From Salticus scenicus (lineage: Eukaryota > Arthropoda > Arachnida > Araneae > Salticidae), in NCBI GenBank assembly GCA_963930645.1, contig OZ005656.1:274785095-274849094 (forward strand): a stretch of 64,000 nucleotides of DNA, written 5' to 3'. Positions within the stretch are counted from its first letter, which is position 1. Each line of letters opens with the position of its first letter. The position numbers were made by a program, and so were the translations under genes. The notes under the pieces were generated by a model, which saw only the letters and a list, made by a program, of their open reading frames with translations, was not told the origin of the DNA and ran no database searches. Positions 47,203 through 58,559 of this stretch are shown here, piece by piece.

Positions 47203-47626
47203 CAAGAAAAACCATAGAACATTCTAGAAAAATCTCACAAATACTTATACAAAAGGAACATTGTTCTCGAATGCTTTTTAAAATATTTAGAATATTTAAA
47301 ATTTTTCACCTTTTGCAAAAGTGAAATATCTATATTTTTCTTTAAAATTTTCTTGTTGTTGACACTTTTATGATTTTATAGCATGTCTCTGCAAGAATAA
47401 ATTTTTATTTTGGGCTTGTTAGGCCTACACAATAATAATAAAAAAAGCTTTCAGTGTTATTTTTATTTATATTTTTATTAAAATTTTTATTTTGTGCGTT
47501 TTAGTAACTCAAAAAACAGCTTCTTTAAATATTCCTTATGATAATGTGTAGACAATGAAAGATTTTCTTTTATCAGTTGACATAGTTTCTATTAATGATC
47601 TGCAAAAAAGCAACACATCGGCTTGC

Positions 47627-47690
47627 AAGGGTCGAACCCACGAGCATCGCGTTATCACCATGACGCTCTAACCAAATGCGCTAACGAAGA
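47627..47690 (-). pseudogene. tRNA-Ile-like relic, unit 2 (best promoter boxes)
   Basis: Minus strand: A-box TTAGCGCATTTGGTTAGAGC, anticodon loop GTGATAA (anticodon GAT, Ile), B-box GGGTTCGACCC fully canonical. The anticodon stem has a mismatch and the acceptor stem does not close, so I call it a relic, but Pol III transcription is conceivable. Confidence 0.6.
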
Positions 47691-47967
47691 CGAAAAAGGT
47701 TGTTTAAATTTATATTAAAGTGGAGGCGCCTTCTTCTTCAGAATGACACAAAGGCAAGATGATAAAAATCCAGTTTCAATAAAATGCTTCTAAAAGAATA
47801 TGTACATATATATAAAACTTTTTTTTTTTTGTGCTTTTTAATATCTAAAAAAAGCTTCTTAAAAAAACTCTTCAAAAATTCTTAGAATACTGCGTAGACA
47901 ATGAAAAATTTCCTTTTATCATTTGACACATTTTCTATTAATTATCTACAAAATTTAACACATCGAT

Positions 47968-48031
47968 CCTTCGGGGATGGAACTCACCACCATCGCATTA
48001 ACGACGCTCTGACCAACTGAGCCAACTAGCG
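47968..48031 (-). pseudogene. tRNA-Ile-like relic, unit 3
   Basis: A-box region TGGCTCAGTTGGTCAGAGCG intact. The anticodon loop has a short deletion (GTCGTTAATGCG) and the B-box is altered to GAGTTCCATCC. Confidence 0.55.
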
Positions 48032-48306
48032 ACTGTAAGAACTGCTGACATTTACTTTAAAGTTGCGGTGCCATATTTATTCGCGTGACATGAAGACGCG
48101 ATAACGAAATCCAGTTTCAATAAAAAGCTTATAAAAACTTTATTTATTTATTTATTTTTATTTAAATTTTTATTTTGTGCTTTTTAGTAACTAGATAAAA
48201 AGCTATTTAAAAAAAGCACGTCAAAAATTATTAGGATACTGTGTACACAACGATATATTTCCTTTTATCAACTAACACCGTTTCTATTAATTATTTGCAA
48301 AAATTA

Positions 48307-48333
48307 ACACGACGCTCTAACCAACTGAGCCAT
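48307..48333 (-). pseudogene. tRNA-Ile-like half, unit 4
   Basis: Only the 5' half survives (TGGCTCAGTTGGTTAGAGCG). The anticodon arm and B-box half is deleted, which explains the short spacing to unit 3. Confidence 0.55.
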
Positions 48334-48420
48334 TAAGAAATACAATGAATTGTTTACATTTTTTTTTTCGTCTTGTTTTTTATCGTGACAGAAAACGCGA
48401 TGACAAATTCAACTTCATAT

Positions 48421-48421
<1 letters not shown>

Positions 48422-48485
<64 letters not shown>
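48422..48485. repeat. (AT)n microsatellite inside the array
   Basis: AT run of about 62 bp in the spacer of unit 4. The equivalent spacer of unit 6 (49245-49280) has a short degenerate AT-rich counterpart. Confidence 0.9.
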
Positions 48486-48489
<4 letters not shown>

Positions 48490-48711
48490 TTCTAAAAATA
48501 TTTATTTATGTATTTTGTACTTGAAACTTTTAATTTTGAGTTTTTTTAACATCTAAGAATGTTTTGTGTTTTCTAATATTAAAAAAAAAAAAAAAAAAAC
48601 TTCTTAAAAATTGTTTTCGCAAAATTCTTAAGATATTGTGTAGTCAACGAAAAATTTCTTTTTATCAATTGACACCTTTTCTAGTAATTATCCTCAAAAA
48701 ATAACACTCCG

Positions 48712-48785
48712 TACCTCCCGGGGACCGAACTCGCGACCACGGCGTTATTAAATTGACGCTCTGACCAACTGAGCCACGTAGCCAC
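48712..48785 (-). pseudogene. tRNA-Ile-like relic, unit 5
   Basis: TGGCTCAGTTGGTCAGAGCG, anticodon loop TTAATAA (anticodon AAT, Ile), B-box GAGTTCGGTCC. Anticodon stem mispaired. The layout follows cytosolic tRNA-Ile(AAU) closely. Confidence 0.65.
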
Positions 48786-49067
48786 AAACGGAACGGCTTA
48801 TATTTACTTTAATTCTTTACTAGCGTGATAGGAAGACACGATGACCAAGTCAATTTCATATAAAAAGCTTCTAACTAATAAAAAGCTTCTAAAAAATTTT
48901 ATTTATTTATTTATTTTTACTTACATTTTAATTTTATGCTTTTTGTAACTAGATAAAAAGCCGTTTAAAAACTTTTGAAAAATTATTAGGATACTGTGTA
49001 CACAACGAAATATTTTCTTTTATTAATTGACACTTTTTCTATTAATTATTTGCAAAAAACTCCTCGG

Positions 49068-49133
49068 CCTGGCGAGGAGCGAACACACGACTCTCGCATT
49101 ATCAACATGACGCTGTAACCAGCTGATTCATTA
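49068..49133 (-). pseudogene. tRNA-Ile-like relic, unit 6
   Basis: Anticodon region GTCATGTTGATAATGCG. A-box altered (AATCAGCTGGTTACAGCG). B-box GTGTTCGCTCC degenerate. Same subtype as unit 4 by flanking sequence. Confidence 0.55.
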
Positions 49134-49491
49134 AGAAATACAATGAGTTGCTTACATTTTTTTTTTTTTTTTTTTAATATATATAATGGAAGCGTCTTGG
49201 TTTTTTAACGTGACAAAAAGCCGATGACAAATCCAATTTCATATAATAGTAATATATAATGTTTATATATACATATATAAAGCCTCTAAAAATATTTTTT
49301 AATGTATTTTTTACTTAAAACATTTTATTTTGTGCTTTTTTAATATCTAAAATGTTTTGTGTTTTCCACTATCTAAATAAAAAAAATGCTTCTTAAAAAA
49401 ACTCCTCAAAAAATTCTTAGTGCAAGCAACGAAAAGTTTTCTTGTTTCAATTAAGACCTTTTCTACTAATTATCTGCAAAAACTAACACGC

Positions 49492-49567
49492 TGGACCTTC
49501 CAGGGACCGAACTCACAACCACCGCGTTATTAACAGGACGCTCTTACCAACCGAGCCACAGAGCGAC
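49492..49567 (-). pseudogene. tRNA-Ile-like relic, unit 7
   Basis: TGGCTCGGTTGGTAAGAGCG, anticodon loop TTAATAA (AAT), B-box GAGTTCGGTCC. Stem pairing is imperfect and the acceptor does not close. Confidence 0.6.
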
Positions 49568-49690
49568 AAACAAAACAGCTTATATTTACTTTAAAATGAA
49601 GGCGCATTGTTTACTAGCGTGACACGAGGACACGATGACAAAGTCAATTTCAATTAAAAACCTTCTAAAAAAAGACTGGTGTGAAAAAAA

Positions 49691-50735
49691 AAGGCGGTTA
49701 CTGCCAATCTTTCAGATATTAATTAATACGTTGGCAGGTGAGAAATATATAAGTGTTTCTGTTTTAAATTGTGGTTTTAAAATGTTTTTTACTTGTTAAC
49801 AGATTTTATTTTAAATGTATGTTTGGTATTATAGTAGGTTTAAGATACTTGTTCATTTTGTTATAATCAGTGTTTGACAGATAACATTTAACGGATCAAG
49901 CATAGATTTTTTTTTTTTTTAAACAGATTTTAATATTCCTTTGAAATGTCTAACCTTGGCAGGAAGAGCAGATTGCAATTCTACTATAAAGCTATGTCTA
50001 CAAATATTAGATTTTATTTTCATTACATGAAAAAGAAAATATAAAGCATTCATAAAATAAAGAAATAATTTAAGAAATAAAGCATTCAAGAAATAAAGCA
50101 TTCATAAAATACATACCTTGGCAAACAATAATAGTTCTACATTCTTCCACATATCGGCAAAAAAAAAAAAAAAAAGTTAAATTAATTAAAAAAAGGGGAT
50201 TTGGAAAAGGAGAATAGTTAATTTATAAAACAGCTGTTTGGTAAAAAAAAAAAAAAACGCTGTAGCATGTGAAATGTTTTATTATTATTATTGTTGTTGT
50301 TGTTGGTCACATATTCATCTTTTGCCAACAAGGTATGAATGAGAAAAAAATAAATTGGTGTGGCACTGACATGACTTTTTTTTTTTCTTCTATATTCCAA
50401 TGCTATAAAGACGAATGGAAATGATAACCAGTACTGTGTAGAATCATACGTTAAAAAGAATTCAAACTTCGTTTATAAACAGTTTTATTTGACAAATAAT
50501 TCCGTGCGAAAGGTGCTGCCGCAGCCCTTCCACCCTCCATTTGAATGTAGTACTAACATTTATATAGAATTCAAGGCTGTTGTTAAATTTAAAAGTTTGT
50601 TCCAAATTTTTCACACAACATTCAAGTGATTCAATCTTTGAAAATCGTCAATATTTAACAAACATTTTAACTCACAACTTCATATAAACTCCAAAATACA
50701 ATATTTTGACTAACTGAAATTATATGTATATTTTT
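49691..50735. other. AT-rich stretch, no gene seen
   Basis: A block with 'aagaaataaagcattcataa' words repeats near 50040-50115. Poly-A at 50159-50175 and (ATT)/(GTT) repeats at 50281-50304. No gene supported. Confidence 0.45.
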
Positions 50736-50739
50736 ACTT

Positions 50740-50960
50740 TCTCTTACCTATTATGTAGAAAAAGTATTGTTTTAGGGTCAAATATTCGAACGTGAGTTTT
50801 TGTTACATTTACACGTTTTGAGGCCCCTTGAATCGAAAAATCATGTTTTTAGCGAATGGTCTGTGTGTTATCACCAAAGCTCAAGAACAAACAGTAACAG
50901 AAAGACCAAACTTGGTATTCTAAATGTGTATGATATAGGGATGATACACTAAGCGTTTCG
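50740..50960 (+). repeat. Dispersed 'ACGTTTT core' repeat
   Basis: 'ttgttacatttacacgtttt', 'gaggccccttgaatcg', then 'ggtctgtgtgttatcacc' and 'agctcaagaac'. Same order as at 58600 and the complement of 9400-9560. Preceded by 'ttacctattatgtag'. Confidence 0.65.
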
Positions 50961-51439
50961 TTGAGATGAAGCAAATGGTTCGTGTACAGGGACGCCCAAG
51001 ATATTTAAAATACATAACGCCTATGGGGGAAAGTAGTAAGTAAAGTTAAACATCTATAGACTGCACTAAACCAAATGAAACGAATACATTCTGTATATGC
51101 GTAAAAGCATGCGTAATGTAGAATATGTTAAGGAAATCATGCACTGTTCGTTTACAGAGCTACAAAAGAACTAGATAAAATGAGACAATAGTTGCAAATT
51201 GATGGAAGTGTACTTCAGGCTGGGCCATGTATTATTACTACAGGTTTATATTTAGGTGCCCCCTGTGGTCTGTATATAATCTTCGAATGATATACAGGGC
51301 TGCAAATATTTAAGTGATAATATTTTTTTGTTGGTGGTGGTGGTGGATGGGCTTTACAGTAATATTTTACCATTTCCATGATAGCTGTTCGGGAATTGAA
51401 ATGAATTCCTTATAGAAATATCGTAAATAATGTATGTTT

Positions 51440-51550
51440 TTAAGCCAAAGATTCATCGCTTGTTTTTTGTATATTTACACGTTTTGAGGCTTCTGATTAC
51501 CGTAGTAAAGTTTTTTAACGTTTGATCTTTGTGTGTGTCTCTTAGAGAAA
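51440..51550 (+). repeat. Dispersed 'ACGTTTT core' repeat
   Basis: 'tttgtatatttacacgtttt', 'gaggcttctgattaccg', then 'tttgtgtgtgtctctta'. Second copy within 700 bp of the one at 50740. Confidence 0.65.
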
Positions 51551-52500
51551 CTTAAAAACGAATAATTTTAGGTGATCTAAATGTTGTATTTTGAAGTTAA
51601 TATAAGTTTGTTGCTGGAAAAGTTAGATCAAGATTGATAAGTTTCAAAGAATGTCGCGTGTGAAAATTGTCTGAATAAATTTAAGTGAACTTTTAATTTT
51701 AGTAGCAGATTTAAATTCTATATAAATGTACGTTCATCAATGAAACGGGGGGGGGGAATGCAACCCCCCTAACACAGAACTAATTATCATATGAAACTCT
51801 TCCGAAGCCTAATTTGAATTGTTTAACACAGGTTTACATAACAGTACTCATTATCTTACCTCTTAATTTCCAACCTGTATTTATAGTATTAAATTTCAGG
51901 GTAAGAAAAAATCGTGTGAGTGACACACCAGATTATTTTTATTATGTTGAGAACAGGCATACACAAAGTTCAACCGTTAAAAACACGACTTTCGTATTCA
52001 GGAAGTTACAACACACGTTTATTATAAACTATATAAACACTACATAGTATACTTAAATAAAGCCCTGTATTAATAACACAGACTATAACCTGAGATGCAC
52101 TTCCAGTAATTACGAAGTGCATTTCCACTATTCATTTGTGAATATCCCTTTAAACGAATAGCGAATGATTTTCACGCAATAACCTAGACGAAATTTGATT
52201 TTTTACATGGAAAAAACATGCGTTAATTTCATATTGATTAGTGCAGCCTGTAATTGTTAAACTGCAATACTGCTAAAATTTCGAATTTTGAGAGGTGAGG
52301 TAAATGAAAACACTTTTTCAAACTTCTAAAACTATCACTGTTTGATTTTCTATTTCGTTTACTAAGGCTAAAGTTAAATAAAAAAACGTTTAAAAAGGTA
52401 GCTATGATGGCTATTCGTCCAAATTCAGTTAATCCGTTGAGTTATAAGTCGAGATTACATTTATCATATTGTTACGCTTACACAACTTAGCCTTGCGTAA
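51551..52500. other. AT-rich stretch, no gene seen
   Basis: G/C-tract pair at 51748-51768. 'acttccagtaattacgaagt' near 52100-52120 is a loose inverted repeat. The 77-codon frame at 51814-52047 has no recognisable domain. Confidence 0.4.
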
Positions 52501-52509
52501 TTCTGTAGT

Positions 52510-52630
52510 AATACTGGTGGGCTCTGCCCCCTGCTCATTTCGCTCACCAATCCCCGAGGTTGGCTTCGCCTCCACACGACTTGCTTCGCTATTAACCTCT
52601 GCGGGGCTCTACACGCCTCTTCGCATCTTT
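52510..52630. other. GC-rich patch of unknown origin
   Basis: 'gggctctgccccctgctcat', 'ttggcttcgcctccacacga', 'cttgcttcgctattaacctc': short self-complementary GC words in AT-rich DNA, similar in style to the CTGCCTTCGGCAG hairpins at 2277-2890. Sharp borders. No coding frame recognised. Confidence 0.4.
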
Positions 52631-52639
52631 GCCTTTCAC

Positions 52640-53398
52640 TGAAAAGGAATATTATTAGTGCATAACAAGAGACAAAAGTACAATTGTAATATAGAAATCA
52701 CAATATTTAATGTCAGTTTGAAATACATACCACATTTAATACCACATTTTTTCTTTTTTTTTTTTTTTTTTTTTTTTTATCGAAAAAATTTGTAATATGT
52801 AGACAAATTTGCGTTACAGCTTTAGTATTTGACCCAATTAGTGAAATTTAAATTTTTGTTACTATTTGGTGATGAATTTTTTCGTATAATTGCTTGTTAA
52901 AAAATGTATATATATATATATATATATAATAAAAACTTATTATTAATAATAATAATCTAGTAACTATTTTCCCTTATGCCTATACGTTTTTTTACTATTG
53001 AATCTTTTAGTTAATTTAGAGCAATATATAATACTCTCTATATATATCTAATGTACAGCTATATAATAATTTTACACATTCGAAACACATGAAAAGAAAA
53101 ACGTTTATTTATTTATTTATTTATTTTTTCAAGAAAACTCTTATAGCTTCAAATTTTAGTTCTCTCCTACATACTTTTCAAATAACGGAGGATAAAATGT
53201 ATTCGACTATAAGAGTTTTAGATGATGATCATTTTCTTTCTATAAATAGAAATATGAAAGGTATCATAGAAACTTCAGTAATGTTTAAAAATTATCAGTG
53301 CGTAATTGAAGTAGCAGTCATTTAAAAATGAGTTCGAATTTGATTCTAAAACATTGTTTTTTTAACTAAAAATATATTTAAGGTATTTTAAAATATGG

Positions 53399-53438
<40 letters not shown>

Positions 53439-53756
53439 TTTAAAGGGAAATGTAATGCAGTCAATTTTACAGATACTACTCGATTTAAATTTTGCTTTTG
53501 TTTTTAAAAATATTTAAGTATTAGAGACATTTTCTCAAGAAAAAGTTCAATATAAATTTCATGATAAAGATCACGACATTATTTAATTCTTGACGAAAAA
53601 AGAACACATAAAAAAATTGATAAGAAACACAAGTAAGAATTTCAATTTTCTAAAAGTAGGGGAAAAAAAACTATCTACAGACGATTAATTATAATTCTTT
53701 TTTTTTTTTTTTTTTTCATTGAAAATATTTAATTTCTTTTTTTTTTTCTTCAAGCG

Positions 53757-53795
<39 letters not shown>

Positions 53796-53828
53796 TATTT
53801 TATTTTATATTATTTTATTTATTTATTA

Positions 53829-53861
<33 letters not shown>

Positions 53862-54164
53862 TTAGCAGTAGAACATTGCCATTTATTTTACTTTATTTTT
53901 TATTTTTACATAACCAGTTATATTTTAATTTCCTTGTGGAAAATAACGTCATTGATAGAATAAACAACGTACTAAAAGAAACTATTTGCACGTTAGCAAA
54001 TAGAATACATTTGTCAACAGAGTGTTTGTAAATGATAATTTAGTTAATTAAGGCGATAGAAACTTCTAACCAAGGAAAATGTCTTTCTTATAGTATTCGG
54101 CAAACATTGATATCTCTCATGAAGAGAAGGACACTCCCGTTCGCGAGTACAGACGGTCATAGAC

Positions 54165-54195
<31 letters not shown>

Positions 54196-55072
54196 CACCA
54201 GCGGTAGTAATATATATATTTTTTATATACAGAGATACGTAACGATGTACATGTTTATTCGAAGTTATAAAACTTAAGATATCGAACGTTTCATGGCGAT
54301 GGGTGTCATAATGTGACTCATTTTTAGGTGTCTGAATGTGCAATTTTTTTTAAACGCAACACAACGGATCGTAATTCAGCATTTTTCCTGGCTTTATTTC
54401 ACTATAATTCTTTTTCATTTGTCTGATGAAACAATAACTATTATTTTATTTTTTCAAACTGTTCATATATGCATATATTTCGCTATATGCCATTAAAATG
54501 CAAATGTTCTTTGCCATTAAAATGCAAAGCTGGATTGAAATGCAAATATAGTGAATTAGATGGAGAAGTTCATAAAGAAACAAATTAACATGCATAAATA
54601 AAAAATTTCAAAAGCTATTACTGTTATTGTTATTATTATTATTATTTTAGAACGGAAAAATTACTGCGAATGCTGTTTAAAAATTTAGAATTCTTATATT
54701 TATTATTTAAATGTTTACTAAAAAAAAGAAATGTATAATTTTAATCGTTGTGCAGTACTAATTTTGATTAATGCACCATTCATTCTGAAATTTTCAACAA
54801 TACTTAATTGTCGATAGTGATTTTAAATTTTAAAATCCGTCATAAACGATGTAATTCAAACCTGTATTTGACATTCGTGAAATAAAATTTTATAAGCAAA
54901 AACAATTAAGTTATTATACAATGCTAAAATATATAGAGAGAGCATTTACAAGACATATATTTAAAATTCTCTTTTTAAGTTTCCTTTTCATTGATTACAA
55001 TTTTATAAAACTAGAATTTGTGATTTTAAATAGACATAAATATGTGAATTCATTTCCTTTTTATATAAAAAA

Positions 55073-55114
<42 letters not shown>

Positions 55115-55990
55115 AAAAATTAATAAATTAAGCAAATATATAGATTTATGTTAATTATTCTTCTTTTAAAACTTACAGAAACAATAATTTCTAACATGAT
55201 TTTAGCTATCTGTATATTTTCCCCTTTAACATGAAATATGCTTTAAAAAGCAACACATTTTCTCAAAAAAAAATTTCCCCATATACTTTATACATTTAAA
55301 ACTAAAGTTAACTGAAAAGAACTATATTTATTATACTGTTAATAATGTTTCTTTTCAATAAAATTTTATAGTAACAGTATCAACAAGAAGAATAAAGTCT
55401 AAGAACTTTATTATTGATTCAGTCTGTGCTTTCCTTTATAATGGTAACTACAGATGAAAATACGCAAGACATCCCTATACACAACTGATTTCATTCACTA
55501 ATGGTTTTGAGTCTACGAATGATATCGTTTGTTGCTATAAATTTTTTCTGACATTTAGTAGCCTATTTGAAATATATACGGAGAAAGTTACTGAAAACTT
55601 GCCTATAAAAACATTTTTTATTTCTTTCCATTGTTAGTGAATTTTATTTCATCCAATAAAAGGGATAAAGTCATTTAAGAGTTTTATGTCTTCGTAAAAG
55701 CGACTTAACAAGGCCAAAATCTGTTGTATAACCGTCCAACGATTGGTGAAAGCAAATAATGTTCGTTTTAAATTTCTGCTTTATTTTTAAGACTGATTCC
55801 AATGGAATTAAATTCAAGAAAATTTTAACTATTGATTCTTTTGAAATATTATATTATATCAGCATAAAATAAATAAAGTTGTATTATATATATATATATT
55901 ACTGTTTATACTAGCGTTATGTATTATGTTTTTTTTCTTAAGAGATGTATATGGTAAATATGAGTTCATAATATGTAAACTGTAAATAAT
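52640..55990. other. Microsatellite-rich stretch, no gene seen
   Basis: Holds (T)n 52751-52780, (AT)n 52906-52928, (AT)n 53401-53434, (T)n 53699-53716, (TTA)n 53758-53794, (A)n 54166-54193, (AT)n 55075-55111. The 78-codon frame at 53089-53325 contains 'MYSTIRVLDDDHFLSINRNM' but matches no family I know. Confidence 0.45.
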
Positions 55991-56004
55991 TCAATTTGTT
56001 TATA

Positions 56005-56168
56005 TAGCAGAATGTGCTGGCAAAAAGGGGTGCCAACGCATTCTACTGTTAAAAAAAAAGAACAGAAACATCCGTGAAAGAGTATCACTTTACAGACGTT
56101 TTTGCCGTAAATTTCCGTATTTAATAGAAAAATGTGCTGGCACCCATTTTTGCCACCACATTCTGCTG
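56005..56168. mobile_element. TA-target MITE
   Basis: The ends TAGCAGAATGTGCTGGCA and TGCCACCACATTCTGCTG are inverted, flanked by TA (56003-56004, 56169-56170). Each end is itself partly palindromic (TGCTGGCA...TGCCAACGCA). 164 bp, non-coding. TA target suggests Tc1/mariner-type mobilisation. Confidence 0.65.
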
Positions 56169-56265
56169 TAAAGACTGACGTTATATATTACAGTGTATAA
56201 TCCAGTACTAATTATCCATGGTTTAAAGTTTTCTTTTCCATGTCTAAAATTTATTTATTTATTTA

Positions 56266-56296
<31 letters not shown>

Positions 56297-56519
56297 TTGT
56301 AATAAATAACACCATATAATAATTATTGTATGCATAGAGAGTGTTTTTATAGAAAGAAAACAAAGACAAATTAAATTATTTAGATGAAACATTTTGAATA
56401 AATTATAAGAATTCTAATAAAATGTTTTTTACTTTTTTTACTATTTTTTTAAGAAAATGGTTGAGTAAAATTTTACCTAGTTTAAGTAAAGTTTAATATT
56501 ATCGATTTTTCATTAAGTG

Positions 56520-57190
56520 GACTTGGCATCACTGAAGTTTTTATACGAATGCGTATATTTCCATTTAATATTTATAAATTAAATTATAATAGGTTTGATT
56601 AAGATTAAAATCTATTAAAAGTTTAAAATTATAAAACATTTCACGTGTATAAATAATATATAAAAGGTAACAAACCACTTTAAAACACGTAGATACAATA
56701 TTTTTATTAAAAACTACACAAAGCTTTTCGCCATCATAATAATAGCATCATCAGGTGTAATTGCGTTACATAGAACCAGCAATATATAAATAAAGAAGTT
56801 CAAATGGTTTAAAGTTAAGGTTACAATAAAAAAATTGAATAAAATGATATTGAAATGAAAATTTTTTATTGTAACTGTAACTTTAAAATTTTTTTTATTG
56901 TAACCGTAACTTTAAACCATTTGAACTTCTTTATTTATATATTGCTGGTTCTATGTAACGCAATTACACCTGATGATGCTATTATTATGATGGCGAAAAG
57001 CTTTGTGTAGTTTTTAATAAAAATATTGTATCTACTTGTTTTAAAGTGGTTTGTTACCTTTTATATATAATAGGTTTGTTCGATAAAATATATATTCAAG
57101 GAATAATGCTTAGGTTTTGGTTTTGTTTTACATATAATTTTTACAGATTTGATATATCTAAACTGCGTTTTTTCGGTTTACATTTTTTCA
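56520..57190 (+). repeat. Dispersed repeat, copy 2 of 3, split by a PLE
   Basis: The left part 56520-56597 ('ccatttaatatttataaatt', 'ataataggtttg') and right part 57066-57190 ('ataataggtttgttcg', 'tttttacagatttgatatat') together match the uninterrupted copies at 21235 and 57893. The interruption is exactly the PLE insertion. Confidence 0.7.
56598..57065. mobile_element. ORF-less PLE insertion (family 3), head-to-head termini, 13-bp target duplication
   Basis: 13-mers TATAATAGGTTTG flank it (56585-56597, 57066-57078). The arms 56658-56836 and 56887-57067 are inverted with very few mismatches, plus a 60-bp one-sided tail on the left. Each arm encodes the motif: stem I UACAC, CUGAUGA, a GCUAU/AUGGC hairpin, GAAAA, then GUGUA closing stem I. 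No coding sequence. Confidence 0.8.
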
Positions 57191-57199
57191 TGAATTCAT

Positions 57200-57890
57200 G
57201 ATATTAAAGACGCTAAATGCTATTTTTATGGGATTTTTAATAGAATCTCTCTACAAAGAACTGGGGATGGATTTTGAAATATCTTTAAAAAAAAAATAAT
57301 AAATAAATAAATAAACAAGTAAATAAATAAAAAAAATAATGTTACATTGAAATGCAGTTAGTAAATGGAGAGGTGTCTGAGATCATTCTTTTTCGTTTAT
57401 TTTTTAACTTAACTTTTACACAACTTTACTTTTACGTTTATCTTTACTTTTATCTTTTACTTTTATCTATTACCTTTATCTTTCTCTTAACAACAAGGCT
57501 TTGCCTGCTTCGTGAGTCATTATATTTAAAGGGATTTTTTTTTTTTTAAATATTAATTATTATATTTTAATTCACTTAAAATCTAAATTAATAAAATTAA
57601 TAAAACCTAAAAAAAAAAAAAATCTATTTAAATCTCTTAAAACCTCTCTTCTGGACTTTGCTGCCTTCGACAGCTTTTTATGTGTTTACGTTATATTGGT
57701 TCAGGGTCCCCACTGCTTGCATTTTCGCCTTAACCAGACATTTCAATTTAAGGGCTAATCGGAGAATAAGTCGTGCTACTATTATTCGAGAACTAGAGGA
57801 TTTCCCCATATTATGTGCTTTTCTTTCAAAATATTTATTTAAAAGAATTTCCTTGTAAAATGGCCTTTAAAAAGTTAACTCTAATTAAGA
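57200..57890. other. AT-rich stretch, no gene seen
   Basis: Poly-A/AAAT tract at 57287-57340. 57655-57760 is slightly GC-richer ('ttgctgccttcgacagcttt'), recalling the hairpin word of the 2277 array. The open frames have no known domain. Confidence 0.4.
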
Positions 57891-57892
57891 GG

Positions 57893-58095
57893 TTTTGACA
57901 CTATTGACTTGCCACCATGAAAGTTTCATATAGAAACTTATATTTCCATTGAGCATTTCTAAATTGAATTATATTAGGTTTGTTCAATACAATATATAAT
58001 CAGGCAACAATTCTTATGGTTTTTGACAATTTTTTTGCAGATTTGAAATTTGCGTTTTATCAGTTTGCATTTTTTTTTTTTTTTTGCTTTGAATG
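57893..58095 (+). repeat. Dispersed repeat, copy 3 of 3 (uninterrupted)
   Basis: 'cttatatttccattgagcat', 'gaattatattaggtttgttc', 'caacaattcttatggttttt'. Shows the empty-site sequence for the PLE insertion at 56598. Confidence 0.65.
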
Positions 58096-58221
58096 CATAA
58101 TCTTTTAAAATGCTAAAGTTTCTACAGATGCTTAAGAAAAGACATTGGATGTTTAATAGAATCTCTTAAAAGAACAAGCTATAGATTTTAATTACCTTTT
58201 TCGCAATAAATAATTTATAAG

Positions 58222-58253
<32 letters not shown>

Positions 58254-58559
58254 GCATATCTTTGTAAGAAATCTGCTTAAATAATAATAATAATAATAAT
58301 AAAAATGATTTTTCTGATATTTTTATTTTTAATACCTTTCCTTTAAAGTTATTACAAAATCAATCTCTAATTCTTTCAAAAAGATTTCATTAAACATTTA
58401 CACATAATGAATTCTATTCTTATCTATCTGTAGAAGTTTTAGCTTTTTGAATATCACGAATTCACAAATATGAAAACTGAGAAAAGCATAATTTAAAGAT
58501 TTCAAATTTGTAAAAAATTAGCGTAACACCATGAGAATTGTTAATTGAATATATTTTTA

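Larger units (their letters stand above)
46977..49690 (-). repeat. Tandem array of tRNA-Ile-like units with dimeric higher-order pattern
   Basis: Seven units, each with a minus-strand tRNA-Ile-like segment plus a spacer containing 'agataaaaagctatttaaaa', 'ttattaggatactgtgtaca', 'cttttatcaattgacacttt' and 'ctattaattatttgcaaaaa'. tRNA marks lie near 47170, 47656, 48000, 48310, 48750, 49103 and 49532. Spacings alternate (about 486, 345, 310, 440, 353, 429). Units 4 and 6 share 'cattaagaaatacaatgag' and a (AT)-rich spacer; units 5 and 7 share 'acaaacggaacggcttatat' (or a close variant) and 'tagcgtgacacgaggacacg'. The repeat is therefore a dimer of about 780-795 bp. Likely tRNA-derived SINE or tRNA satellite. 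Confidence 0.8.

Noticed and set aside
47627..49567. Functional tRNA-Ile genes
   Set aside because: Acceptor stems do not close and anticodon stems have mismatches in every unit; I treat them as relics or tRNA-derived repeats.
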